43,742 nucleotides of DNA from Glaciecola sp. UBA2563 (GTDB lineage: Bacteria > Pseudomonadota > Gammaproteobacteria > Enterobacterales > Alteromonadaceae), in NCBI GenBank assembly GCA_002340325.1, contig DDLV01000053.1, positions 1-43,742 of the forward strand, written 5' to 3'. Below the pieces are notes generated by a model that saw only the letters and a list, made by a program, of their open reading frames with translations, had not been told where the DNA came from and did no database searches. This document shows, one piece after another, positions 24,542 to 33,123 of the stretch. The position numbers were made by a program, and so were the translations under genes. Position 1 is the first letter of the stretch. Each line of letters starts with the position of its first letter.

Positions 24542-26038
24542 TTACCTGCCACCGAGCAAAGAGCCTAAAATGCCTCGTGTAATTTTTCTTCCCATACTGC
24601 TGCCAACCGAGCGAAGTACCGATTTCATCAATGCTTCCCCCATACTCTGTCTCTGGCGTCCTGAACCTCTTGCCTTTCGGCGAGCCTGTTTTTCTCGTTC
24701 TTCTTCCGCTGCTTGCTGTGCGGCTAACGCTTCTGCCTCAGCGGCTTCTTTGGCTTCTTTTTCAGCTCTTTCTTTTAGAAGCTCATAAGCAGATTCTCTG
24801 TCAATCGTTTCTTCATATCTGCCGCTAAGTGGAGATGACGCGAGCTGTTGTTCACGTTCATTATCCACCAACGGGCCGATACGAGAAACCGGTGGACACA
24901 TCAAAATACGCTCTACCGGTGTCGGCGTGCCTGACTCGTCTAAGACCGATGCTAATACCTCGCCCGTACCCAATTCTGTTATTGTACTTAATGTGTCTAG
25001 CTCTGGGTTAGGTCTAAAAGTCTCTGCAACCGTTTTAACTGCTTTTTTGTCTTTCGGTGTAAATGCACGTAGCGCATGTTGAACACGCGCACCAAGTTGT
25101 CCGAGCACATCCTCGGGGATATCCAGTGGGCTTTGGGTAACAAAGTATACGCCTACACCTTTCGAGCGTATTAGCCTTACCACCTGCTCTATTTTGTCTA
25201 AAAGCGGTCTTGGTGCACGGTCGAAAATTAGGTGAGCTTCATCAAAAAACAACACGAGTTTTGGTTTGTCAGGATCGCCAACTTCTGGCAACTGCTCGAA
25301 CAATTCGGATAGTAGCCATAATAAAAATGTGGCGTATAAACGTGGAGAGTTTTGCATTAGCTTTGTAACGTCCAAGATGCTTATTACGCCGTGGCCAGAG
25401 AAATCAGTAATCATCAGGTCTGATAATTTGACCGCAGGCTCACCAAAAAACTGATCGGCACCTTGGGATTCCAATACAAGCAGTTTGCGTTGAATAGCGC
25501 CAATACTTGCTTTTGAAATATTGCCGTATTCGCTCGAGAGCGTTTTAGAGTTTTCTCCCATCCATATAAGCATGCTGCGTAAGTCTTTCAAATCAAGCAG
25601 CAACAACCCATTATCATCAGCCACCTCAAACGTGGCGTAAAGCACGCCAGTTTGCGTATCGTTCAGTTCTAATAAATTACTGAGTAACAGCGGCCCCATA
25701 TCTGAGATGGTTGTGCGGATCGGATGCCCTAAGTTTTGGAAAATATCCCAAAACAATACTGGCTTTTTACCAAATACATGACTCGGTATGCCGATAGTAT
25801 CGATACGCTCTGTAATTTTTGGGTGGGCTTTACCAGCAGCGGCCAACCCCGACAAATCCCCTTTAACATCTGACATGAACACCGGCACGCCCATGGCCGA
25901 GAACCCTTCAGCCATCACTTGCAAGCTTATGGTTTTACCAGTTCCTGTTGCCCCTGCGATAAGGCCGTGACGATTTGCCGTTTTGCCAAATAAATGAACT
26001 TGTTTTTTTCCGTTTCCACCGAGAAGTAGTTGCGTCAT
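24542..26038 (-). CDS. HerA/FtsK-type P-loop ATPase, DUF853 (YjgR) family
   Basis: This 498-residue cytoplasmic ATPase has Walker A GATGTGKT (29-36), Walker B VLFFDEAHLIF (~263-273), and the family blocks MSDVKGDLSG, KKPVLFWDIF and FVTQSPLDIPEDVLGQLGARVQHALRAF. A coiled-coil rich in Glu/Ala (KERAEKEAKEAAEAEAL, ~415-455) and a basic C-terminal tail (RKARGSGRQRQ; GRKITRGILGSLLGGR) follow. YjgR-type proteins are widespread with no firm function; they are relatives of DNA-pumping HerA helicases. It is alone on this strand. A palindromic element (26170-26267) lies in its upstream region. Confidence 0.9.
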   Translation of the reverse strand: MTQLLLGGNGKKQVHLFGKTANRHGLIAGATGTGKTISLQVMAEGFSAMGVPVFMSDVKGDLSGLAAAGKAHPKITERIDTIGIPSHVFGKKPVLFWDIFQNLGHPIRTTISDMGPLLLSNLLELNDTQTGVLYATFEVADDNGLLLLDLKDLRSMLIWMGENSKTLSSEYGNISKASIGAIQRKLLVLESQGADQFFGEPAVKLSDLMITDFSGHGVISILDVTKLMQNSPRLYATFLLWLLSELFEQLPEVGDPDKPKLVLFFDEAHLIFDRAPRPLLDKIEQVVRLIRSKGVGVYFVTQSPLDIPEDVLGQLGARVQHALRAFTPKDKKAVKTVAETFRPNPELDTLSTITELGTGEVLASVLDESGTPTPVERILMCPPVSRIGPLVDNEREQQLASSPLSGRYEETIDRESAYELLKERAEKEAKEAAEAEALAAQQAAEEEREKQARRKARGSGRQRQSMGEALMKSVLRSVGSSMGRKITRGILGSLLGGR

Positions 26039-26169
26039 TCAATACCTTTTTTATTGTTTTTCCTTGACCGTATAACCGACAAGATTAACGTGATAAATTC
26101 TACAATGCAAAACGATATGCTGATAAGCAGGTTTATATAATTAAGTACGTTTGAAATCGCTTTATGCAA

Positions 26170-26267
26170 TGCTAGGTAAGCCATAATAAAGACGCTCAAG
26201 CACGTCCATGTGGCGCTTGGCAAAAAACATCCTTGTTTTTTGACACTTTATTATGGCTTACCTAGCA
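26170..26267. repeat. Palindromic element copy 2 (22-bp perfect arms, two hexaloop hairpins)
   Basis: The arms 26170-26191 and 26246-26267 are perfect inverted repeats of 22 bases and share no sequence with the arms of copy 1, apart from the AAAG/CTTT at their inner ends. The core begins ACGCT. It has the hairpins CAC-GTCCAT-GTG and CAAAAAAC-ATCCTT-GTTTTTTG. The loops match those of copy 1 while the stems differ. It lies between divergent genes; the rest of this 439-base gap shows no convincing gene. Confidence 0.9.
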
Positions 26268-26477
26268 CTACAAACGCTTACTTCAATCGCACTTAATAGT
26301 TTAAATACCGAAAAAGTATGCACCTTCAACATCCTAAAAAACAAATCAATGGTAGACTTCGTTTTCACCTACTTCCACGAATCGCAAACCATTATCCATA
26401 ATGGCCAAGGATTGCTGCACTCAGAGCTTGCTCGATAACACGTTGAACTGACCAAGACTTTTTGGAAAAAACACTAG

Positions 26478-27245
26478 ATGGGTATACTTGAAACACTGCC
26501 ACTGTTGACGCTTTTTCTCGCATTTGCGATTGTACTTGTTGCCGGTGTGGTAAAAGGCGCCATCGGATTTGCAATGCCGTTGATCATTGTGTCTGGATTA
26601 AGTTCACTGATGGATCCTAAACTAGCGGTAGCTGCTATTATTTTTCCAATTGTATTCAGTAATTTATTACAAACTTTTCGACAAGGCTGGCAACCTGCCG
26701 TTGACGCATTGCGAGAGTGTTGGCGGTATGTATTGACGGTGTGTATCGCTATTTTCATTGCTGCGCAATGGGTGCCCAACATACCGACAAACATCTTCTT
26801 TTGGATCCTTGGTGTTCCTGTTGTCGTTTTATCATTAGTACAGCTGCTTGGCGTCACCTTTCACATATCCAAAAAGCATCGCCAATGGTCACAGTGGCCA
26901 ATCGGTGCAATGTCAGGTGTTCTTGGAGGCCTTGCTGGGACATGGGGGCCGACAACCGTGCTATATTTACTTGCTGTGCAAACACATAAAACAAAACAGA
27001 TTATCGTTCAAGGCGTCGTGTATGGCACAGGTTCTTTTACGCTGTTAGCGGCACATTTACAGTCGGGCATACTCAACAAAGATACCGCCCCTTTTTCACT
27101 GGTACTTCTGCCAATTGCGCTTTTGGGCATGTATCTTGGGTTTAAAATTCACGACAAACTCGACCAGGCACTGTTTAGAAAAATTACACTGATAGTACTA
27201 GTAATTGCTGGATTGAATCTAATACGGCGAGGTATTTTAGGATGA
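26478..27245 (+). CDS. TSUP (TauE/SafE) family membrane transporter
   Basis: The 255-residue inner-membrane protein has about eight hydrophobic segments. It shows the duplicated TSUP pattern, with VVKGAIGFAMPLI in the first half and GGLAGTWGPTTVLYLLA in the second. The family exports sulfite, sulfoacetate or other small organic anions. No taurine or sulfur genes are adjacent, so the substrate is open. The ribosome site is weak (GGA 12 bases upstream). It appears monocistronic. Confidence 0.88.
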   Translation: MGILETLPLLTLFLAFAIVLVAGVVKGAIGFAMPLIIVSGLSSLMDPKLAVAAIIFPIVFSNLLQTFRQGWQPAVDALRECWRYVLTVCIAIFIAAQWVPNIPTNIFFWILGVPVVVLSLVQLLGVTFHISKKHRQWSQWPIGAMSGVLGGLAGTWGPTTVLYLLAVQTHKTKQIIVQGVVYGTGSFTLLAAHLQSGILNKDTAPFSLVLLPIALLGMYLGFKIHDKLDQALFRKITLIVLVIAGLNLIRRGILG

Positions 27246-27371
27246 TTTTTTAAGATGTTTCTTGTACCAATGGAATGAATTCCTACCTTAGATGTCTATT
27301 AAATCAGCATAAATAGTAAAAACGGTTGCCCAGCGACTGTTGTAGAAGCTGCAATCAATGAGGGAGGCAGA

Positions 27372-28115
27372 ATGGATATTCACACATTATTTGACGATAA
27401 ATCAGATGTCTATGCTAAATCTCGACCTCAATATCCTGTTCAGTTGTATGACTGGCTGGTGGTTAACTGCAATGCTACGGATGCCGTTTGGGATGTTGGA
27501 TGCGGAAATGGGCAAGCATCGATTGACTTGAAAAAGCATTTTGAATTGGTTCAAGCGACAGATGTAAGTGCATCTCAAATCGAAAATGCACCCAGTATTG
27601 ATGGTGTTACTTTTTCCGTTCAAAAAGCAGAACAAACAAACTTCGCCGATCATGCATTTGATGCTGTATGCGTTGCGCAAGCGCTTCATTGGTTTGATTA
27701 TGATTGTTTTTGGCCGGAAGTCATGCGGGTTTTAAGACCCAATGGGACTTTTTGTGCTTGGGGGTACAGTTGGCCGTGTATTACCCCCGATATTGACGCG
27801 ATTTTGGAAACAAGCTTTTTATCTACGATTCGGCCTTATTGGCCAGCTCAAAACAAATTGCTGTGGGATGGCTACATTGATGTACCCTTTCCATTTAAAC
27901 ATCGTCTCAAAACACCAAGCATTGCACTGACAATGACATTATCAATCGAAGAGTTTTACGCTTATTTACACAGCTGGTCAGCGACTAGGCGATGTATGGA
28001 GCAAATCGGAGATAGCTTTTTTAAAGAGAGCTTTGATGAAATCCGCCCTCTTTGGGGGCCTAATATCAAACAAGGCGTAACTATGGATTTAGTAATAATC
28101 GCTGGAAAAAACTAA
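27372..28115 (+). CDS. Class I SAM-dependent methyltransferase
   Basis: This 247-residue cytoplasmic enzyme has motif I VWDVGCGNGQAS (~39-50), the acidic motif II (QATDVS), a motif III region with VQKAEQTNF, and FDAVCVAQALHWFD (~96-109), typical of the Methyltransf_11 group related to YafE and yeast Crg1/Tmt1. The substrate is unknown. GAGGGAGG lies immediately upstream of the ATG, a strong ribosome site. No partner gene is evident; the next gene is convergent. Confidence 0.88.
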   Translation: MDIHTLFDDKSDVYAKSRPQYPVQLYDWLVVNCNATDAVWDVGCGNGQASIDLKKHFELVQATDVSASQIENAPSIDGVTFSVQKAEQTNFADHAFDAVCVAQALHWFDYDCFWPEVMRVLRPNGTFCAWGYSWPCITPDIDAILETSFLSTIRPYWPAQNKLLWDGYIDVPFPFKHRLKTPSIALTMTLSIEEFYAYLHSWSATRRCMEQIGDSFFKESFDEIRPLWGPNIKQGVTMDLVIIAGKN

Positions 28116-28151
28116 TTTTCTAACCGGTAAACACCACCCACTGGTGAAAAC

Positions 28152-28547
28152 TTACGTCATAGAATGCAGACCAATGTTATTGCCTTCACTATCTTGCGCC
28201 ATGGTAACGAAACCATACTGACCGATACTCATTTTTGGCCGCAGGACTTTGCCACCCGCCTTCTCTATACGCGCTTCTTCGACGGCACAATCATCACAAG
28301 AAAAATATACCACTGTGGAATTACCCCCAGCTTTTACTGTTTCGGTGTATAAAAGCGCACCCGAACTTCCATATTCATCCATTGCAGATGGAAACCCAAG
28401 CATTTCAAAATTGTCTTCCGTTGGATCGGTTAATGATTCTAGAAAGATGCCCAAAACGGTTTCATAAAACGCTTTTGCTCTTGCCATATCATCAACGTAG
28501 ATTTCAAACCAGCCTACTGGATTTTTAGCTACAAACTGAACTCCCAT
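28152..28547 (-). CDS. VOC (glyoxalase/bleomycin-resistance fold) protein
   Basis: This 131-residue single-domain protein starts NPVGWFEIYVDDMARAKAFYE, the usual first strand and helix of the VOC fold. A second half-module (STVVYFSCDDCAVEEARIEKAGG) ends in GFVTMAQDSEGNNIGL. A potential metal Glu occurs in each half. Such proteins act as lyases, dioxygenases or drug-binding proteins; this subgroup has no assigned role. GGAG seven bases upstream supports the ATG. A 5-bp hairpin (28132-28146) follows the convergent methyltransferase gene and may terminate weakly. Confidence 0.85.
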   Translation of the reverse strand: MGVQFVAKNPVGWFEIYVDDMARAKAFYETVLGIFLESLTDPTEDNFEMLGFPSAMDEYGSSGALLYTETVKAGGNSTVVYFSCDDCAVEEARIEKAGGKVLRPKMSIGQYGFVTMAQDSEGNNIGLHSMT

Positions 28548-28576
28548 ACATACTCCGTTTATTTGATTTTATAAGT

Positions 28577-30595
28577 CTATTCACCAAAATTAATCGTTAT
28601 CTGATCAATACCGCCGTTAAGATTTAACGTCACTGACTTGTCGCCTGATTTGTTCTTTGACTTTGAATTTTTCGGAGAACTAGTTGCTTGTGCCGCATTT
28701 GTTGCATCAACAAACTTGCCAGCAATCGTTGATATATTTGCAAGTAATTCACCCAGCATTCCAGTACTCTCGCGATCGCTGCCATTTATTAAAAAGTCGA
28801 CAATTTTGCTAATGCGAATACCTTGATTAGTCGCCGCTCCACTGCCATCACTATCAAACCACCCTGCGTGATGTAGCGCTACTAGATCCCATTCATTGTT
28901 AAACACCGGTGAGCCTGACGAACCTGGTTTCGTGTCAGAACGATATTGAATCGCTTTGTCATAGACATAGGTCACTTTATTATCGTGAATAGAGACTTTT
29001 TTAGTGCCTCCCGAAGGATGTTGAATTATGTTTGCGCGCTCACCGCGAGTGATCGTTGCAGGATCTCTTAACAATTCAATTGCGGTAATGTCGTCGGGTA
29101 GAGGATCTGGGTCGCATGCCACTATTGTGAAATCCAACTCTTCATCCGTAACAAAAAACTGCTCAGGTTTTAACTCGACGGTATACAAGATATTGTCTTC
29201 GTCATAATCAAATTCAGCACGACTTCGCACAGCTTCTTGTGCGTTTGGCAACACATGATTATTTGTCATGATGAAATTTCTGTTTGCAATTAGGAATCCG
29301 GTTCCGTAACTCCCTATCGTACTGATTCGACATACGGATTGTGCCTGCTTAACGCCTTTTTCCAAGAAATTAATAGGAAGCAGGTCATTTTCATGGTGGA
29401 TTTTTTCTAGGTGATCAGAAAGATCTTTCTCAATTTGCTTTCTTTCTTCGATCGTTTTCGGCGACGCTATATCGGTATTTAGAACATGTCTTGCCCGACT
29501 AACCAAAATATCAGCAAAATCGGCTTCGCTTAATCTCGACACAGGGGTTGCGCGTCGCGCGCTATCGATCCCTTGACTGACTACTCTACTACTAGCAATA
29601 CCTCTGCCTCTCGGTGAAGCATCAATGTCGACAGGGATTGGAGCAGCAGGCAGATTATCCGAAAGTGCTTTTTTGATCACTTCGTCAAAGCGTTCTGCGA
29701 CTTTAAAATAACTCGTATTTTTTGGATGTAATTCATCATACCAATCCGTCACAACGCTTCGGCAGTCAACGTGATAGACTGAACCAACAAAGTCATTTGC
29801 AATCGCATTTAACCGTTCATTGAAGCGGTCAATCATTACGGCAACAATCCCTTTTTGTAATGTCTTATCTACTATTTTTTGTTTTTCCAACGGTTTGCCA
29901 AGCCATTTACCGGCATTTGGAATAGCAAAGTCATACCCATGGCACACAATTTTTAAATGTCTTCGTTTGGCCAACAGCCGAGTGAATAGGTTTCGGTAAA
30001 TGTCCTCTATTTCATCAAGAAATTCGTCAAACTTCTTGTTGGGGTAATTTTCAACCTTCCTGTTGTGCGAGTACTTGTGCACCATTGACGCCATACGTTC
30101 ATTGCCGACCATGTCATTGCCGCCCCCACTGATCAAAAAGACGTCAGGGTTCTCGTTTTCAATCGCCGCTGTAATTTCGTCTTCACGCACAATGTTAGAC
30201 AGTAAATCACCCGCTTCACTTAACCCATAAATTGCATATTTGAATTTGTCTAAATCGCATAGTTGGTCAATCACATCTTTGAGTATTAGTGGGTACTGAA
30301 ACCAAGAATCGCCTTCAGCAACAATCTTAACCCCATCCCAATTCCGAATTCTTCGCTTGTAAATGCGGTGACGTCTAGCTTTCGCTAATTTATTAAAGGT
30401 GTTAAGAAGAACAGCGCTTTCTCGGCCGTCATCAATGATTAAATCGGGGTTGGGTACGATAAGTGGTTGAAATGCATCGGATTCTTCTTGTGACTCGATA
30501 AAATAACTGGCTATTTCATCATCAGATACATCGATGTTTAATACTTTTTCTATTAATTCTCGCTGAGTGAGGGTCTGTTTTTGTTTACTAGGCAT
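28577..30595 (-). CDS. Two-domain protein: SGNH hydrolase plus trypsin-like serine protease
   Basis: The 672-residue protein lacks a signal peptide. Residues 1-60 form a small helical N-terminus. Residues ~88-310 are an SGNH/GDSL hydrolase with GDSWFQYP (Ser97), GGGND (Asn160) and DELHP (Asp287, His290). A linker of ~100 residues follows. Residues ~415-600 are a trypsin/V8-like protease with TNNHVL (His447), LDFTIV (Asp488) and PGSSGSP (Ser560). The C-terminus is Ser/Lys-rich and ends in a short beta-like tail. All catalytic residues of both domains are present. Cytoplasmic trypsin-like domains with such fusions are known among bacterial conflict-system effectors, but no NTPase or sensor partner is next to it. 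AAGGAA eight bases before the ATG fixes the start. Confidence 0.85.
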   Translation of the reverse strand: MPSKQKQTLTQRELIEKVLNIDVSDDEIASYFIESQEESDAFQPLIVPNPDLIIDDGRESAVLLNTFNKLAKARRHRIYKRRIRNWDGVKIVAEGDSWFQYPLILKDVIDQLCDLDKFKYAIYGLSEAGDLLSNIVREDEITAAIENENPDVFLISGGGNDMVGNERMASMVHKYSHNRKVENYPNKKFDEFLDEIEDIYRNLFTRLLAKRRHLKIVCHGYDFAIPNAGKWLGKPLEKQKIVDKTLQKGIVAVMIDRFNERLNAIANDFVGSVYHVDCRSVVTDWYDELHPKNTSYFKVAERFDEVIKKALSDNLPAAPIPVDIDASPRGRGIASSRVVSQGIDSARRATPVSRLSEADFADILVSRARHVLNTDIASPKTIEERKQIEKDLSDHLEKIHHENDLLPINFLEKGVKQAQSVCRISTIGSYGTGFLIANRNFIMTNNHVLPNAQEAVRSRAEFDYDEDNILYTVELKPEQFFVTDEELDFTIVACDPDPLPDDITAIELLRDPATITRGERANIIQHPSGGTKKVSIHDNKVTYVYDKAIQYRSDTKPGSSGSPVFNNEWDLVALHHAGWFDSDGSGAATNQGIRISKIVDFLINGSDRESTGMLGELLANISTIAGKFVDATNAAQATSSPKNSKSKNKSGDKSVTLNLNGGIDQITINFGE

Positions 30596-30934
30596 TGTGT
30601 CATTTCCTTAAATTAATCGATTGAATCGAATTACACGGCGTAAATCGGGTTACCGTTAAATCCTTCACCAATAATTAAGGTGTTGTAACACACGCAAAAC
30701 TCTCAGCTAAAAAGACACAACTACTAATACTTCATTTTTTACTACGGCTATAAAGGTCTTGCATGTATTTAGATATCTAACGGAAACCGCCTCCATTAAC
30801 TTATTACCAGCTCAAAAACATCGACGTAGTAAAAACATAAGTTCGATGACATTATCACAATAAAGGACTCTAAAAGTAAATTTTATTATCAATTTTTTAA
30901 CGATATGATTACATAACGCTTTTGCAGACTTCTA
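30596..30934. other. AT-rich gene-free stretch upstream of the SGNH-protease gene
   Basis: The ~340 bases are strongly AT-rich and contain no convincing ORF. They must hold the promoter of the minus-strand SGNH-protease gene and the end of the amylase transcript. I see no clear terminator hairpin after the amylase stop and no strong repeat. Confidence 0.5.
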
Positions 30935-32830
30935 TTACTTCTTTAAAATAACAGCCCACTTAGGCTGAATATTTACTTTGTCATCGGTCATGCGTGAGTT
31001 GGTATTTAATAGGTCCTTTGCTTCGTGCATGGATGCTGGTAGCGATACCTGTCGAACCTCATCTCCATTGTTGAATAGCACCCAAATTTGCTCACTGCTT
31101 GATTTTCCGTTCTTTTGATATGCATGATTACGCTCAAAACCAAAAAGCGCTTTTTCTTCATCTACTAAAACCGTTTTGTATTCACCAATCGAGAGCGCTT
31201 CGTATTGATTCCTCAGAGAAATGAGCTTTTTGTAATGTGATAGAAGTTCATTGTTAACCACCACTTTATCCGGGGAGCGCTTACTTTGATCAGGATTGGT
31301 TACCTCGTCTTCAAATGTAATATCAGCCCACACCATCGGCTTGCGATCATCGGGATCATTTGCGCCCCACATACCGACTTCATCACCATAGTAAATCATG
31401 GGAGCGCCAACATAGGTCATTTGCAAAAGAGCAAACAGTTTTTGAAGTTGAATTTCTTCGGCGCTGGGTTTTCGCACATTGTATTCTGGGTTATTGATGG
31501 CTTGTGAAAGATTGAAGTAAGCCCCCCAATCCCGAAAATTACCAATCCCACGATTAACGATGTGCGACCCGATTCTATTGGAATCATGACTACCGAACAG
31601 GTTTTGTGTGACATAGGCGACACCCTTGGGATACAGGTTACGGATGCGTTTCAACTCTGCGTCAAATTCAGTTGCCGTGATATTCATGCCCGGCGGGTTA
31701 AAGAAAAACTCAGCGGCAGTAAACGCGAAGTTATAATTCATCTCACCATCAAATTCATCGCCTTGCAGATAAGGTTTTACCTTGTCAGGCGTATCAACGA
31801 TCTCCGCCGTTAAATAGGCATCTGGATTAATGCTTTTCACATGCTTGCGCCATGCTTTCCAAAACGGATGCGCTACGCAAAAGGCAACATCCAAACGCCA
31901 GCCATCAATCCCATATTCAATGCCCTTCCCTTTTGGATTCATCCAGCGTTCGGTTGCAGCAAATACATAGTCTCTGGGACCATCGGCCAAGCCGTTTTCA
32001 TCTTCGGCAAATTCGGGAAGAGATTTCACTCCAAACCAACCTTCGTAATCGAAAGTCGTGCCGGTTTCTGCATCATCCCATGACGTGACAATGAACCAGT
32101 CTTTGTAGGGTGATTTTTGTTGGTTTTTCAATACATCCTGAAACGCAAAACTGTTGATGCCCATATGGTTAAAGACGCCGTCGAAGATGATGCGAATACC
32201 GCGCCTTTTGGCTTTTTCAATCAACTCAAGCGCAAGTTCATCAGCCTTTGTCCACACCCAGGTTGACGGGTCCCACGCCTTTTCAGTCGCCATCAACGCG
32301 CGATCACCTTCTGGATCTGGGCCAAAGTTAGGGTCAACATGGTGATAGCTTGCAGCATCATATTTATGCAGTGATGGCGAATCGAATACTGGATTTAAGT
32401 AGATAGCATTGATGCCCAATTCGCTTAGGTAATCGAGTTTATCTATGATGCCCTGCAAGTCGCCGCCATATCGACGCCTGAGAATATGCTTCCACAATTC
32501 AGGTTCACCGTTCACTTTTTCATAGTCTTGCAGCTTATACCAATCACTGCCCCAAGGATGTACTTGCCAATGAACAGGCATTTCTTGCGGATCAGCCCCT
32601 TTGATATCTTGCATAGTAGGATCATTGGTCGGATCGCCATTGCGAAAGCGCTCGGGAAATATCTGATACCAAATTGCTTTTTTTGCCCATTGAGGGACAA
32701 ACTCACCGTTTTCATCTAAAACAATTGGCTCAACAGGTGTGGCATCAGAGGGCACGGGGCAAGCGGCATTGGCATAATTGAAGCTCAATGACCAATAAAC
32801 AAAAACTAGCTTAATTAGACAACGTAACAT
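30935..32830 (-). CDS. Exported GH13 alpha-amylase family enzyme (cyclomaltodextrinase/neopullulanase-like)
   Basis: This 631-residue protein has a signal peptide (IKLVFVYWSLSFNYANA-A, cleavage near 22). A short N-terminal part is followed by the GH13 barrel: IFDGVFNH (Asp217), GWRLDVAF (nucleophile Asp314), TAEIVD (acid Glu343) and FGSHDSNRI (Asp416), then GAPMIYYGDEVGMWG. The C-terminal domain is a beta sandwich. WYQIFPERFRNGD is typical of enzymes acting on maltodextrins or cyclodextrins. It likely works in the periplasm on imported alpha-glucans. No maltose regulon genes are adjacent. Confidence 0.92.
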   Translation of the reverse strand: MLRCLIKLVFVYWSLSFNYANAACPVPSDATPVEPIVLDENGEFVPQWAKKAIWYQIFPERFRNGDPTNDPTMQDIKGADPQEMPVHWQVHPWGSDWYKLQDYEKVNGEPELWKHILRRRYGGDLQGIIDKLDYLSELGINAIYLNPVFDSPSLHKYDAASYHHVDPNFGPDPEGDRALMATEKAWDPSTWVWTKADELALELIEKAKRRGIRIIFDGVFNHMGINSFAFQDVLKNQQKSPYKDWFIVTSWDDAETGTTFDYEGWFGVKSLPEFAEDENGLADGPRDYVFAATERWMNPKGKGIEYGIDGWRLDVAFCVAHPFWKAWRKHVKSINPDAYLTAEIVDTPDKVKPYLQGDEFDGEMNYNFAFTAAEFFFNPPGMNITATEFDAELKRIRNLYPKGVAYVTQNLFGSHDSNRIGSHIVNRGIGNFRDWGAYFNLSQAINNPEYNVRKPSAEEIQLQKLFALLQMTYVGAPMIYYGDEVGMWGANDPDDRKPMVWADITFEDEVTNPDQSKRSPDKVVVNNELLSHYKKLISLRNQYEALSIGEYKTVLVDEEKALFGFERNHAYQKNGKSSSEQIWVLFNNGDEVRQVSLPASMHEAKDLLNTNSRMTDDKVNIQPKWAVILKK

Positions 32831-32957
32831 GGAAAAGACTAAATTGTTGTGTGTTATCTAAAGGTAACAATTAGAGCGGAACAAAAACACTTCCATACGT
32901 ATGCATGTTGCTGTGTATTATTGTTTAGGCATTTGGTTGTTTAGGCATTTGTAGCTG

Positions 32958-33075
32958 GCTGCGCCATGTTTACATCTAAAAGACGCTCTTCGACATCCCT
33001 ATTCGCTCAGGCGAGCAGGGTTGTCGACACGAAGTGGATGTGCTCGCAAGCTCTTAAATGTAAACATGGCTCCGC
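32958..33075. repeat. Palindromic element copy 3 (divergent member)
   Basis: The arms 32958-32982 and 33051-33075 are complementary at 21 of 25 positions. The core begins ACGCTC and contains CGACATCC, as in the start of copies 1 and 2. It is longer (68 bases) and folds into a compound hairpin, CGACA (32991-32995) with TGTCG (33022-33026) enclosing CCCT/AGGG and GCTC/GAGC. It lies between the amylase and serine-hydrolase genes. Confidence 0.75.
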
Positions 33076-33123
33076 TTTAACGCTACTCAATAAAACCAAA
33101 AAGCATTTTTGATAAAGAAATAA

